A stretch of DNA of 64,000 nucleotides, taken from contig NZ_PVBR01000009.1 in NCBI RefSeq assembly GCF_002980495.1, forward strand, positions 124,001 to 188,000, in the 5' to 3' direction. The notes beneath the pieces are model-generated. The model was not told where the DNA came from, searched no databases, and was given only the letters and a program-made list of their open reading frames with translations. A program made the translations under genes and the position numbers. Of this stretch, positions 46,205 through 55,809 are shown piece after piece (within the stretch, counting starts at the first letter, position 1; every line of letters begins with the position of its first letter). This DNA is from Phyllobacterium phragmitis. GTDB taxonomy: Bacteria > Pseudomonadota > Alphaproteobacteria > Rhizobiales > Rhizobiaceae.

Positions 46205-47455
46205 ATGCCGTGTGACCATCTCGCTATTAACCCCGACCGCCTGCGCGGACTGCTCGAGGGCATCAACAGCTTCGGCTTCAATCGCCAGACGGGTGGATAT
46301 AACCGGGTCGGCTATTCCGACGCCGATATGGCGGTCCGGGAATGGTTTATGGATCAGATGCGGGCTGCAGGACTGGTCATACACCGTGATGGCGTTGCAA
46401 ACCTCTTCGGCCGATTCGGCCCGGCGGAGGGTCCCTGCGTCATGGTCGGATCACATCTCGACACGGTGCCGGAAGGCGGCGCCTTCGACGGTGCCCTGGG
46501 CGTGGCGGTCGCGCTGGAATGCGTGTGCGCGATCCAGGATGCCGGCCTTCTTCCAAAGTGCGCGATCGAGATCGTGGCGACAGCCGAGGAGGAAGGACGC
46601 TTCGGTGGCATGCTCGGCTCCCAATCCATTGCCGGCGTCGTGGATTCCAAGTGGCTCTCGCAGGCATCCGATGCCGACGGTGTCATGTTGGTTGATGCGA
46701 TGGCGGTCCAGGGCCTGAACGCCAATGATGCGCTCGCTGCAAAGCGCAGCAGCGGCGACATCCGCGCTTTCCTTGAACTTCATGTCGAGCAGGGCCCGGT
46801 GCTGGAGAGCCGCTCCATGCCGATCGGCATCGCATATTCGGTCGCCGGCGTCCGTAATCTTGGTGTTCGCTTTGAAGGCGAAGCCAATCACTCGGGCACG
46901 ACGCCGATGAACCTGCGTGCCGATGCTTTTGCCGGCCTTGCAGCGATCGGCACGGCCATACCGGGCATTATCGCCCGGTATGGACACGAGAATACGCGTG
47001 TTACGATCGGCAAGGCGGATTTGCGGCCGAATTTTATCCACACCATTCCCGGCGAGGCCGAGTTCGTCATCAACATTCGCGACACCGAAGCCGAGGGCAT
47101 CGATTCGATCGACGCAGCCCTGCGGAACGCGATCGCTTCGGTCGCCCGTGCAAATAACCTCAAAGCCAGCATCGTGGAACAAAGCCGCATCGCACCGGTT
47201 CAACTGGATCGGGACCTCGCCACATTGTTCCATGAAGAAGCGCACAGGCTGGGATTGGAGGCGCTTGCAATGCCGTCGGGTGCGGGACATGACGCACAGA
47301 CGATGCAGGCATCGTGCCCCTCGGCGCTGATTTTCGTGCCGAGTCGCGGCGGCATCAGTCATTCTCCGATGGAGTGGACCGACTGGGCGGATATCGAAAG
47401 GGGCGCCAATCTCATGCTTGCGGCGCTGGTGAGACTCAGCGGCAGCACCGGCTGA
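46205..47455 (+). CDS. Zn-dependent N-carbamoyl-amino-acid / allantoate amidohydrolase family hydrolase (M20 fold)
   Basis: 416 residues of the hydantoinase/carbamoylase amidase family. Metal ligands appear in MVGSHLDTVPEGGAFDGALG, the EEEGRFGGMLGS motif carries the catalytic and bridging Glu, and FLELHVEQGPVLE follows; SGAGHDAQTM and GGISHSPMEWT near the end complete the site. Cleaves carbamoyl or ureide groups from amino acids. ATG 46205 has GAAGAAGAA upstream. Divergent from the importer operon, which presumably supplies its substrate. Confidence 0.92.
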   Translation: MPCDHLAINPDRLRGLLEGINSFGFNRQTGGYNRVGYSDADMAVREWFMDQMRAAGLVIHRDGVANLFGRFGPAEGPCVMVGSHLDTVPEGGAFDGALGVAVALECVCAIQDAGLLPKCAIEIVATAEEEGRFGGMLGSQSIAGVVDSKWLSQASDADGVMLVDAMAVQGLNANDALAAKRSSGDIRAFLELHVEQGPVLESRSMPIGIAYSVAGVRNLGVRFEGEANHSGTTPMNLRADAFAGLAAIGTAIPGIIARYGHENTRVTIGKADLRPNFIHTIPGEAEFVINIRDTEAEGIDSIDAALRNAIASVARANNLKASIVEQSRIAPVQLDRDLATLFHEEAHRLGLEALAMPSGAGHDAQTMQASCPSALIFVPSRGGISHSPMEWTDWADIERGANLMLAALVRLSGSTG

Positions 47456-47480
47456 TATAATCAAACAGCCGACCGGATGT

Positions 47481-47972
47481 TCAGATGTGAGAACCATCCT
47501 CTACACCGGTGCTCATGAGCTCCGCCAGCGTGGTCACCCGCGAAATGAGCTCGCGTCTTCGACTGGAAGGAAGGCTTGCAAAGCGCTGGGCAAACGCGTC
47601 GCCGAATACGCGCGGTGCATGAGAGATGAGTTGCTGCCCTTTCGCGGTGAGCCGCGTGAACACGATGCGGCGATCAATGTCTGATCTGTAACGCTGCACA
47701 ATCACCCGCTGCTCCAGATTTTCCAGTACCGTCACGACGGTCGCCGGACTCAGATCCGCATGATCGGCCAACGCTTTTGTCGTCACTTCCCCGAGTTCCG
47801 CCACCGCCATGAGGATCACCAGCTGCGGCCCGGTCAGCCCAATGGATTTCGCCAGCGCGCGCGACTGCAGATCGTTGGCGCGAACGATGCGGCGGATCGA
47901 TTTCAGCAAGCTGCGCGTTTCCTCCGGTGAGACGGCCTCAGCGAGCGTGGGGGATGAAAATTTTTGGCTCAT
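47481..47972 (-). CDS. MarR-family regulator
   Basis: 163 residues. Winged helix with LADHADLSPATVVTVLENLE and wing RYRSDIDRRIVFTRLTAKGQ. Divergent from the NAGGN operon, with a perfect 15-bp palindrome just upstream of its ATG. MarR-type genes beside NAGGN operons have been noted in other genomes as I recall, so it probably represses the operon and itself; the inducing signal may be osmotic. Confidence 0.9.
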   Translation of the reverse strand: MSQKFSSPTLAEAVSPEETRSLLKSIRRIVRANDLQSRALAKSIGLTGPQLVILMAVAELGEVTTKALADHADLSPATVVTVLENLEQRVIVQRYRSDIDRRIVFTRLTAKGQQLISHAPRVFGDAFAQRFASLPSSRRRELISRVTTLAELMSTGVEDGSHI

Positions 47973-47987
47973 GGCGTTTTATTTGAC

Positions 47988-48002
47988 TTCAAATCATTTG
48001 AA
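47988..48002. promoter_or_regulatory. Candidate MarR operator (15-bp perfect palindrome)
   Basis: TTCAAAT-C-ATTTGAA lies 16 bases upstream of the marR-type ATG and about 60 bases upstream of the asparagine-synthase-like gene. An overlapping half-site ATTTGA precedes it at 47981. The form and the location are classic for MarR-family autoregulation and divergent control. Confidence 0.75.
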
Positions 48003-48065
48003 CTCTAACTATATGGACCTGTGAATGCAATTTGGCAATGAACAATGGAGGATATGGATCCGCCG

Positions 48066-49841
48066 ATGTGCGGCATTTGTGGTGAAGTAAGATTTGATGG
48101 CGTCGCGCCATCCGTTTCAGCGATTTCGAAGATGATGGACGCCCTTGCGCCAAGGGGCCCGGACGGCTCGGGCATTGTTTCCCATGGCAGCGCGGGTTTC
48201 GGCCATCGGCGGCTTCGCATCATCGACCTGTCGGAAAAAGCTCAGCAGCCCATGGTCGATTCGATGCTTGGCCTGACGATCGCTTTCAACGGTTGCATCT
48301 ATAATTATCCGGAATTGCGCCGCGAACTGGAGGCGGAAGGCTACAGCTTCTTCTCGCAGGGCGATACGGAAGTGATCCTCAAGGCCTGGCACGCCTGGGG
48401 CAGGCGATGCGTTGAACGTTTCAACGGCATGTTCGCCTTCGTCATTCAGGAGCGCGACAGCGGCCGTATCATCATGGCGCGCGACCGCTTCGGCATCAAG
48501 CCGCTCTACCTCGCCCACTCGGGCCGGAAGCTGCGCTTTGCCTCATCGCTGCCCGCATTGCTGAAGGCGGGAGATATCGATACGTCGATCGACCGCGTGG
48601 CGCTGCATCACTACATGACCTTTCATGCCGTGGTGCCGCCACCGCGCACCATCATCAATGGCGTGCGCAAGCTGCCGCCGGCAACCGTCCGTATCATCGA
48701 AGGGGACGGACAGTTCTCCGACCATGTTTATTGGGATCCGCCCTATCAGCGCAATCCGGCCGAAAGCGGCATCTCCAGTGAAGAGTGGCGCGACCGAGTG
48801 CTGGAAGCGTTGCGGCTGGCGGTGAAACGGCGCATGGTGGCCGATGTTCCGGTGGGCGTCCTGCTCTCCGGCGGCGTCGATTCCAGCCTGATCGTGGGGC
48901 TTCTTGCCGAGGCAGGTCAAACAGGATTGATGAGCTTTTCGGTCGGCTTCGAGGAAGCCAATGGCGAGAAGGGCGATGAGTTCGTCTATTCCGACTTGAT
49001 CGCCCGCGAGTTCGGAACCGATCACCACAAGATCTTCGTTCCATCGGAGCGCCTGATGGACGCGCTGCCGGGAACCTTCGCGGCGATGTCGGAGCCAATG
49101 GTCTCATATGACAATGTCGGGTTTTACCTTCTGTCGCAAGAGGTCTCCAAGCATATCAAGGTGGTGCAATCCGGGCAGGGTGCAGACGAAGTATTCGGCG
49201 GTTATCATTGGTATCCGCCATTGGCCAATTCCAACGATTTGGTGGGCGATTACACCAGCGTCTTCTGCGATCGCTCGCACGAGACATTGAAACGCCAGCT
49301 TGGGCAGGATTGGATTGACGGCGAAGATTACAGCCGCGAATTCGTCGAAGCAGAACTCATGCGCGCTGGCGCCGATACACCGGTCGACCGCGCGTTGAGG
49401 CTCGATTCCAATATCATGCTCGTCGACGATCCGGTGAAGCGGGTGGATAACATGACGATGGCCTGGGGTCTGGAGGCCCGGGTGCCGTTCCTCGATCACG
49501 AGTTGGTGGAGCTTGCCGCCCGCATTCCACCAGAGGAAAAGCTGAAGGACAATGGCAAGGGCGTGCTCAAGGATGCGGCCCGCCTGGTCATCCCTCACGA
49601 GGTGATCGATCGCAAGAAGGGCTATTTCCCGGTTCCGCAGCTCAAATATGTCGACGGTCCCTATCTCGACATGGTCCGCGATGCCTTGACGTCCGCTGCG
49701 GCGCGCGAGCGCGGCCTGTTCAGGGAGGACTATCTCGAAACATTGTTTGCCGCGCCGGCAGAGCACATTACGCCGCTGCGCGGCTCGGAACTGTGGCAGG
49801 CGGGACTGCTCGAAATGTGGCTCCAGACGCACGGGATTTAG
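48066..49841 (+). CDS. N-acetylglutaminylglutamine amidotransferase (asparagine synthase-like)
   Basis: 591 residues. Class II glutaminase with Cys2 nucleophile (MCGICGEVRFDG), which fixes the start at ATG 48066, since earlier in-frame starts (48045, 48054) would bury the Cys. Synthetase domain has the PP-loop LLSGGVDSSLIVG and GQGADEVFGGYHWYPP. Converts the C-terminal carboxyl of N-acetylglutaminylglutamine to the amide, giving the osmolyte NAGGN. First of three genes that always accompany one another in NAGGN producers (Sinorhizobium, Pseudomonas). GGAGG lies 14 bases upstream, unusually far. Confidence 0.92.
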   Translation: MCGICGEVRFDGVAPSVSAISKMMDALAPRGPDGSGIVSHGSAGFGHRRLRIIDLSEKAQQPMVDSMLGLTIAFNGCIYNYPELRRELEAEGYSFFSQGDTEVILKAWHAWGRRCVERFNGMFAFVIQERDSGRIIMARDRFGIKPLYLAHSGRKLRFASSLPALLKAGDIDTSIDRVALHHYMTFHAVVPPPRTIINGVRKLPPATVRIIEGDGQFSDHVYWDPPYQRNPAESGISSEEWRDRVLEALRLAVKRRMVADVPVGVLLSGGVDSSLIVGLLAEAGQTGLMSFSVGFEEANGEKGDEFVYSDLIAREFGTDHHKIFVPSERLMDALPGTFAAMSEPMVSYDNVGFYLLSQEVSKHIKVVQSGQGADEVFGGYHWYPPLANSNDLVGDYTSVFCDRSHETLKRQLGQDWIDGEDYSREFVEAELMRAGADTPVDRALRLDSNIMLVDDPVKRVDNMTMAWGLEARVPFLDHELVELAARIPPEEKLKDNGKGVLKDAARLVIPHEVIDRKKGYFPVPQLKYVDGPYLDMVRDALTSAAARERGLFREDYLETLFAAPAEHITPLRGSELWQAGLLEMWLQTHGI

Positions 49842-49845
49842 CGAG

Positions 49846-51654
49846 ATGACAAAAGCTGTCGGTACGCGAAACAGCGGGAGGAGCGAAGGAGCACTCGACC
49901 ATCGTCTAAGGCGGCTGCGTGTTCATTCGATGAAGGCGCCGATCGACAATGGCGGCGATGCTGGAGACCTGGCGCGCAAATCAGTCGTGCTCGACTGCGG
50001 ATGGGGCCGTCTGATTTTTGCGCAGACCTTTACGAGCAACCAGGAAATCGTCGATGCGCTGCGCCAGGAACGGCAGGATCAGCGTGACATCGCCTTTTAT
50101 GTGCGCGACCCACATGTCCTTTTGACGCTAGCGCCAGAGGAGACTTTTCTCGACCCGTCACATACCTACCGGCTTGACCTGTCGACCTACCGGGTTAGCA
50201 GACGACAGCCGAAAGGCTTCTTTGTTCGCCGGCTTGCCTCGGAAGCCGACGCCAAGGCGGTCAACGCGATCTATGCATCGCGCGGCATGGTGCCGGTCTC
50301 ACCCGATTTTTTCTGGGCGAAGCGCGACAGCCGCTCGCTCACCTATTTCGTTGCCGAGGAGGAGGCGACAGGCGAGATCATCGGCACCGTCACCGGCGTG
50401 GATCACCATCGGCTGTTCAACGATCCCGAACGCGGCTCCTCGCTGTGGTGTCTAGCGGTCGATCCGCAGTCCAGGCATCCGGGAATCGGTGAGGTGCTGG
50501 TGCGACGGGTCTCCGAGTATTTCCAGGCGCGTGGCGCAGCCCATGTCGACCTTTCGGTCCTGCACGACAATGAGCAGGCGATCGGGCTGTACGAAAAACT
50601 GGGATTCCGGCGTATTCCAGTCTTCGCGGTCAAGCGGAAGAACCCGATCAACGAGAAGCTCTTCGCTACTCCGCTGGAAGAGTACGATGCGCTCAACCCG
50701 TATGCCCGTATCATTGTCGATGAGGCGCGGCGGCGCGGCGTTCACGCGGAAATCACCGACGCGGCGGGCGGATTCTTCCGCCTTACCTATGGCGGACGCT
50801 CGATCCACTGCCGGGAGAGCTTGTCGGAGATGACGTCGGGCGTTGCCGTTTCGATCTGCGACGACAAGGCAGTGACACGACGCATCGTCTCGGCAGCCGG
50901 GCTCGAAGTGCCGGAGCAGATCACCGCGGATGATGAAAACGCGATCGCGGAATTCCTGGATTCGCACAAGACAGTGGTGGTCAAGCCTGCACGCGGCGAG
51001 CAAGGCCGCGGCGTATCCGTTGGCCTGACCAGGACGGAGGATGTGAAACAGGCCGTGGCCGAGGCGCGTGAAATCAGCGAACGCGTGCTAATTGAGGATT
51101 GCTTCGACGGGCAGGATCTGCGGCTGGTCGTGATCGATCACAAGCTGGTCGCGGCGGCGGTGCGACGCCCGCCATGCGTGCTGGGGGACGGCCAGAGCAA
51201 TCTGAAGGCGCTGATCGAACTGCAGTCCCGGCGGCGTGCGGCGGCCACCGCCGGCGAAAGCACGATCCCTATCGATGACGAGACGCAGCGCTGCCTCGCC
51301 GCGTCGGGCAAGACGCTGGAGACCATTCCCGCCGCAGGCGAAGAAGTCCTGGTGCGCAAGACCGCAAATCTCCATACCGGAGGTTCTATCCATGACGTAA
51401 CAGACATCGTGCATCCAAAGCTGGTGGAGGCAGCCTGCCGCGCATCGCAGGCAATCGACATACCTGTCACCGGGATCGATTTCATGGTCAAATCCCCGTC
51501 ACAGCCGGACTATGTATTCATTGAGGCGAACGAGCGACCCGGGCTGGCCAATCATGAACCGCAACCGACCGCCGAACGCTTTCTCGACCTGCTTTTTCCG
51601 CTGTCGCGGGCCCGGCGAACCCAGGAAGCGTCCAACAGAACGGCAATTGCATGA
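49846..51654 (+). CDS. N-acetylglutaminylglutamine synthetase (GNAT + ATP-grasp)
   Basis: 602 residues. Residues about 100-270 are a GNAT acetyltransferase domain (WCLAVDPQSRHPGIGEVLVR, then LYEKLGFRRIPVF); residues 300-590 are an ATP-grasp ligase related to cyanophycin and glutathione synthetases (VVKPARGEQGRGVSVGL, FIEANERPGL). Together they acetylate and join two glutamines. ATG 49846 lies 4 bases after the previous stop with a poor ribosome site, indicating coupling; the stop overlaps the next start. Confidence 0.93.
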   Translation: MTKAVGTRNSGRSEGALDHRLRRLRVHSMKAPIDNGGDAGDLARKSVVLDCGWGRLIFAQTFTSNQEIVDALRQERQDQRDIAFYVRDPHVLLTLAPEETFLDPSHTYRLDLSTYRVSRRQPKGFFVRRLASEADAKAVNAIYASRGMVPVSPDFFWAKRDSRSLTYFVAEEEATGEIIGTVTGVDHHRLFNDPERGSSLWCLAVDPQSRHPGIGEVLVRRVSEYFQARGAAHVDLSVLHDNEQAIGLYEKLGFRRIPVFAVKRKNPINEKLFATPLEEYDALNPYARIIVDEARRRGVHAEITDAAGGFFRLTYGGRSIHCRESLSEMTSGVAVSICDDKAVTRRIVSAAGLEVPEQITADDENAIAEFLDSHKTVVVKPARGEQGRGVSVGLTRTEDVKQAVAEAREISERVLIEDCFDGQDLRLVVIDHKLVAAAVRRPPCVLGDGQSNLKALIELQSRRRAAATAGESTIPIDDETQRCLAASGKTLETIPAAGEEVLVRKTANLHTGGSIHDVTDIVHPKLVEAACRASQAIDIPVTGIDFMVKSPSQPDYVFIEANERPGLANHEPQPTAERFLDLLFPLSRARRTQEASNRTAIA

Positions 51655-52781
51655 GCAAGCTCAATATCGATGCGGACTATCTGCTGGGCCAGCTAAGGAC
51701 AATACTATCGATCGACAGTCCGACCGGCTACACCGATAACGCCGTACGCTACTGCAGCCGTGAACTGGAGCGGCTCGGACTAAAGCCGGAACTGACGCGC
51801 CGCGGAGCGATCCGCGCCGTGAGCCAAGGCGGCAGGCGCGAGGGCGCCCGCGCAATTGTCTCGCATATCGATACGCTCGGCGCCCAGGTAAAGGCGATCA
51901 AGTCCAATGGCCGTCTCGAACTCGTGCCGATCGGCCACTGGTCGGCCCGCTTTGCCGAGGGGGCCCGCGTCACGATCTACGGATATGAGAAGATCCTCCG
52001 GGGCACGATCCTGCCGCTCAAGGCTTCGGGCCACACTTTCAACGAGGAAGTGGATACCCAGCCTACCGGCTGGGGTTTCGTCGAACTGCGTATCGATGCG
52101 CCGACGACCAGCGCCGAAGAAACGGTCGCATTGGGTATCGATATCGGCGACATTGTCGCGGTCGATCCGCAGTCGGAATTTCTGGACAACGGCTTTATCA
52201 ACTCTCGTCATCTCGACGACAAGGCAGGCGTGGCGATCATGCTCGCCACCATCGAAGCGTTCGAGCGCTCAGGCGCTGTCGCTCCTGTCGATGTGCACTG
52301 GCTATTCACCATCGCTGAAGAGGTCGGCGTCGGCGCCTCCTCGGTGATCAGGCCCGATGTCGCTTCCCTTGTGGCTGTCGACAATGGCACCACCGCGCCA
52401 GGCCAGAACTCTTCCGAGTTCGGCGTGACCATTTGTATGGCCGATCAATCCGGCCCGTTCGATTATCATCTCACCAGGCAACTCACGGAGCTATGTCAGA
52501 AGAACGGAATCAAATACCGGAAGGACATTTTCCGCTATTACCGCTCCGACTCGGCCTCCGCGCTTGAAGCGGGCCATGACATCCGAACGGCACTCGTCAC
52601 CTTCGGTATCGATGCTTCGCATGGTTACGAGCGCATTCACCTCGATGCACTCCGCTCGGTGGGCGAGTTGCTAACGCATTATGTGACAAGTCCGATCGAG
52701 ATCGCCCGCGATACCGAGGAATTTTCTGACGTGCAATCCTTCCCGAGACAACCCGTGCCGAAAACCAAAAGCAAGATTTAG
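51651..52781 (+). CDS. NAGGN-associated M42-family peptidase/hydrolase
   Basis: 376 residues. Metal ligands of the M42 aminopeptidase fold are visible: VSHIDTLG, FINSRHLDDKAGVAIM, TIAEEVGVGASS and the final H in IDASHGYERIH. This subfamily occurs next to NAGGN synthesis genes and may recycle or edit the dipeptide. ATG overlaps the TGA of the synthetase gene (ATGA). End of operon. Confidence 0.92.
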   Translation: MSKLNIDADYLLGQLRTILSIDSPTGYTDNAVRYCSRELERLGLKPELTRRGAIRAVSQGGRREGARAIVSHIDTLGAQVKAIKSNGRLELVPIGHWSARFAEGARVTIYGYEKILRGTILPLKASGHTFNEEVDTQPTGWGFVELRIDAPTTSAEETVALGIDIGDIVAVDPQSEFLDNGFINSRHLDDKAGVAIMLATIEAFERSGAVAPVDVHWLFTIAEEVGVGASSVIRPDVASLVAVDNGTTAPGQNSSEFGVTICMADQSGPFDYHLTRQLTELCQKNGIKYRKDIFRYYRSDSASALEAGHDIRTALVTFGIDASHGYERIHLDALRSVGELLTHYVTSPIEIARDTEEFSDVQSFPRQPVPKTKSKI

Positions 52782-52870
52782 AGAACCGGCTACAGATGCA
52801 TGCCGTGCCGGCAGCCTTTGGTCTCATCCCTTCCGACCGGGATGGATAGGTGGCTTCGCTCTTTAGGCGG

Positions 52871-53554
52871 TCAGGCGACTTCATCCGTGGCAAATGTCGG
52901 GAGAACCACAGCCTTCGTTCCAGCTGGGACGCGACTGTAGAGATCGATGATATCCTGGTTGAACAGACGGATGCAGCCCGAGGATACCTTTGTACCGATC
53001 GTCCAGGGTTCCACTGTGCCATGCAGTCGATAGAAGGTATCCTGACCATTCCGGAAGAGATAAAGGGCGCGGGGGCCGAGGGGGTTCCTTGGCCCGCCTG
53101 GCAGGCCGCCTTTGAGGGGACCATACCGGTCAGGCTCTCGAGCGATCATGTCCGGCGTTGGTCGCCAGCCCGGCCATTCCTTCTTCGCAGCAATCGTGGC
53201 CTCGCCCTGGAAATTGAAGGCCTCGACCTTGCCCACACCCACGCCATAGCGAAGCGCCCTATCGTTTTCCCCGACGAGGTAGGCAAAGCGCTCATTGGGA
53301 TCCACCACTACCGTGCCCGGCGCATAGGATGATGCGTAGGACACTTCCTGGCGAAAGAATTTCGGGTTGACGTTCGTCAGATCGACAGCAGCGATCGGCC
53401 ACGGCTCCGAAGTGATCGAGCCATACATCGAGCGATAATACTGATCTTTGACCGGGCTAAACGCCTGCGGCTTTATCGAAACTGATTCATTTGTGATGCA
53501 GCCACCGAGAGCAAACGGCAGTCCTACTATCACTGAGCGGCGGTTGATTGACAT
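52871..53554 (-). CDS. L,D-transpeptidase (YkuD domain) lipoprotein
   Basis: 227 residues from ATG 53554 (AGGAG upstream). Leader NRRSVIVGLPFALGGC ends in a lipobox, so the protein is likely lipid-anchored in the envelope. The YkuD domain carries YRLHGTVEPWTIGTKVSSGC followed by IRLFNQD, with catalytic His and Cys. Such enzymes cross-link peptidoglycan by 3-3 bonds or attach outer-membrane proteins to it in Hyphomicrobiales. Divergent from a LysR gene. Confidence 0.9.
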   Translation of the reverse strand: MSINRRSVIVGLPFALGGCITNESVSIKPQAFSPVKDQYYRSMYGSITSEPWPIAAVDLTNVNPKFFRQEVSYASSYAPGTVVVDPNERFAYLVGENDRALRYGVGVGKVEAFNFQGEATIAAKKEWPGWRPTPDMIAREPDRYGPLKGGLPGGPRNPLGPRALYLFRNGQDTFYRLHGTVEPWTIGTKVSSGCIRLFNQDIIDLYSRVPAGTKAVVLPTFATDEVA

Positions 53555-53651
53555 GTTCGATCCATACTCCTTTGATTCCGCCATCAAGCCGCATGGCGCC
53601 GCTACTGTCTATCGGTTATGATGGAATTGCAGCCATAACCAGGAGATATGC

Positions 53652-54554
53652 ATGGATATCAACGCGGCGTTGCGGGCCTTCGTGAGAACCGTCGAAAAAG
53701 GGTCGATCACCGGTGCGGCCAAGGATCTCGCCATCTCACAGCCGGCTGTCACGAAGCACCTGAGGAATTTGGAGCGGCACGTCAACGCCAGACTGCTCGA
53801 GCGCAGCAATCGAGCCGTGAGGCCGACAGCGCAAGGGTTGGCCTTGTACGAAACCAGCCGGGTGGCGCTCGCATCCATCGAAGCTGCGCTCGAAGGCGTC
53901 CGTCGCGATGTCGGCGAGATGCAGGGGACGCTTCGCATCTTTGCCCCCTCATGCATCGGCGCGCAGCACCTGGACCGGATCGTGATGGAATTCCAGGACG
54001 ACCACCCCCTCGTCTGCGTTGATCTGGTGCTCGACAACCGCCACGTTGATCTTGTCTATGAGAATTTCGACCTGGCAATTCGCTATGACAAACCGGAGAA
54101 TCAGGATGTGATCGCGCGGCGGATCGGGCTGGTGAAGCGCATCCTCGTAGCATCGCCCAAATTTTTGGAGTCGGTCGGCCTTGTCGAATCGGTGGAGCGC
54201 CTGACCGATCTCAATATCGTGACGACAATGGTCGTGCTGTCAGCCCGCAATACGCTAACCCTGTGTCGGGGAGAGGAGACGTTCGAGATTCCCGTTCGTC
54301 CGAGCTTGCGAACGAACAATTCGCAGGTGATTACCCGCAGCCTGAGGAGCGGGCGTGGAGCGGGACCGGTCCAGGTGATCCTCGTGGCCGATGATCTCGC
54401 GGCAGGCACGCTTATTCATATCCTGCCAGACTATGCACTCCGACCAACGGAGATGTTCCTCACATACCCCTCGACGCGCTTTATGAGGCCGACCGTTCGG
54501 GCTTTCATTGATTTCCTTGTCCTGAAACTAAGAAAGATCGAAGGCATCGACTGA
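53652..54554 (+). CDS. LysR-family transcriptional regulator
   Basis: 300 residues. N-terminal HTH (GSITGAAKDLAISQPAVTKH then LRNLERHVNARLLERSNRAV) and a C-terminal substrate-binding-type effector domain (DLVYENFDLAIRYDKPENQD). Closest in style to the group that recognises aromatic or small acid effectors. Transcribed away from the L,D-transpeptidase and towards the dehydrogenase-TRAP cluster 170 bases downstream; the target is not evident. Confidence 0.9.
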   Translation: MDINAALRAFVRTVEKGSITGAAKDLAISQPAVTKHLRNLERHVNARLLERSNRAVRPTAQGLALYETSRVALASIEAALEGVRRDVGEMQGTLRIFAPSCIGAQHLDRIVMEFQDDHPLVCVDLVLDNRHVDLVYENFDLAIRYDKPENQDVIARRIGLVKRILVASPKFLESVGLVESVERLTDLNIVTTMVVLSARNTLTLCRGEETFEIPVRPSLRTNNSQVITRSLRSGRGAGPVQVILVADDLAAGTLIHILPDYALRPTEMFLTYPSTRFMRPTVRAFIDFLVLKLRKIEGID

Positions 54555-54725
54555 TATCCGGTCCTGCAAGCTGCGTATCTGACTTTCCACCCCTCGCCTG
54601 CGACCAAGGCTGTGCATCTCTGTAGAAATTGCCGTGGAAATATTGACATACTACCATGGCAGCATTAGAGCATTGCCAAACTGGCGATTGACCGCGAATG
54701 GTGGAATGCGGGAGGAACTCTGATA

Positions 54726-55742
54726 TTGATAGCAGTCCGTGTGCGTGCGCCGCATTCTCTTGAGGTTATCGAGGCTGATCGCGCCGAGCCCGGCCCGGAT
54801 GAAGTACGGGTCAAGGTTTCAAGCGCCGGAATTTGCGGTTCCGACATCCATATCCTTCATGGCTCCAATCCCTTCGCCAAATATCCGCGCGTGATCGGCC
54901 ACGAATTTGCGGGCACCATCGCCGCAACAGGCGCTGCCGTCACCGCGCTCTCCGTGGGCGACAATGTCGTCGTCGACCCGGTCATATCCTGCGGTCATTG
55001 TTATGCCTGCCGCGTCGGGCGCTCCAATGTCTGCGCCAATCTGGAGGTGCTGGGCGTCCACCGCGATGGCGGTTTCCGCTCGCAAGTCGTCGTGCCGGCG
55101 GCCAATGCGGTGAAAGTCTCCAAGAGCTTGCCGATCTCAGTTGCGGCACTGGCCGAACCGTTCTCGATTGCCGCCAACGTGCTTGTCCGCACCGGATGCG
55201 ACGAGCGCGATACCATCCTTATCTACGGTTCCGGCACTGTCGGGCTGACCGTCCTGCAAGTCGCCAAGCTGAAGGGTGCGCGGGTCATTGTCGCGGATCC
55301 GGACAAGCGACGCCTCGAGCGCGCGGAACAATTCGGCGCCGACCGGCTTCTCCAGTCGGGCAAGGACGACGTGCCGGCAAGTGTCGCCGGTGAAAATGAC
55401 GGATTGGGGCCGACGCTGGTTATCGACGGCGCAGGCGTCCCAGCGCTTCTGGAAGAGGCCTGCCGCGTGGCAAGCCCGGCCGGGCGAATCGGAATTCTCG
55501 GCTTTTCGCCGGCCCCCTGCAATGTATCGCAGCAGGAGATCGTCAAGAAGGAACTGACGCTCGTCGGTTCACGGCTCAGCCGCCGGCTTTTGCCCGAGGT
55601 GATCGGCTGGCTGGAAAGCGGGCAATTGAAGCCGGAAGCGATGATCACCCAGACGTTCAGCGGCAGCGATGCGAAGGATGCCTTCGCACTGATCGAACAG
55701 GCTCCGGAAAAAACGGTAAAGGTACAGCTGGATTTCAGTTGA
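54726..55742 (+). CDS. Zinc-dependent alcohol dehydrogenase, L-gulonate/galactonate 5-dehydrogenase-like
   Basis: 338 residues. Catalytic zinc segment AGICGSDIHILHG and GHEFAG, structural cysteines SCGHCYACRVGRSNVC, Rossmann motif YGSGTVGLTVLQVAKLKGAR. It resembles RspB-type L-gulonate and L-galactonate 5-dehydrogenases. A TTG start at 54726, 8 bases after GGGAGGA, is the best-supported; GTG 54738 would cut the first strand. It heads the TRAP, uxuB and uxuA cluster, suggesting oxidation of an imported hexonate to fructuronate or tagaturonate. Confidence 0.82.
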   Translation: MIAVRVRAPHSLEVIEADRAEPGPDEVRVKVSSAGICGSDIHILHGSNPFAKYPRVIGHEFAGTIAATGAAVTALSVGDNVVVDPVISCGHCYACRVGRSNVCANLEVLGVHRDGGFRSQVVVPAANAVKVSKSLPISVAALAEPFSIAANVLVRTGCDERDTILIYGSGTVGLTVLQVAKLKGARVIVADPDKRRLERAEQFGADRLLQSGKDDVPASVAGENDGLGPTLVIDGAGVPALLEEACRVASPAGRIGILGFSPAPCNVSQQEIVKKELTLVGSRLSRRLLPEVIGWLESGQLKPEAMITQTFSGSDAKDAFALIEQAPEKTVKVQLDFS

Positions 55743-55809
55743 CGTGCGGTGCAAGCCGCTGAACCAATATGGCCACCGGTGTTCGGTAGGCACAACAAGG
55801 GAGGATAGC

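Noticed and set aside
52825-52844. Possible terminator CATCCC...GGGATG between the M42 and L,D-transpeptidase genes
   Set aside because: A 6-bp stem with an 8-base loop and no T tract is too weak to call.
54643-54670. Promoter starting TTGACA upstream of the alcohol dehydrogenase gene
   Set aside because: No acceptable -10 at normal spacing could be identified.
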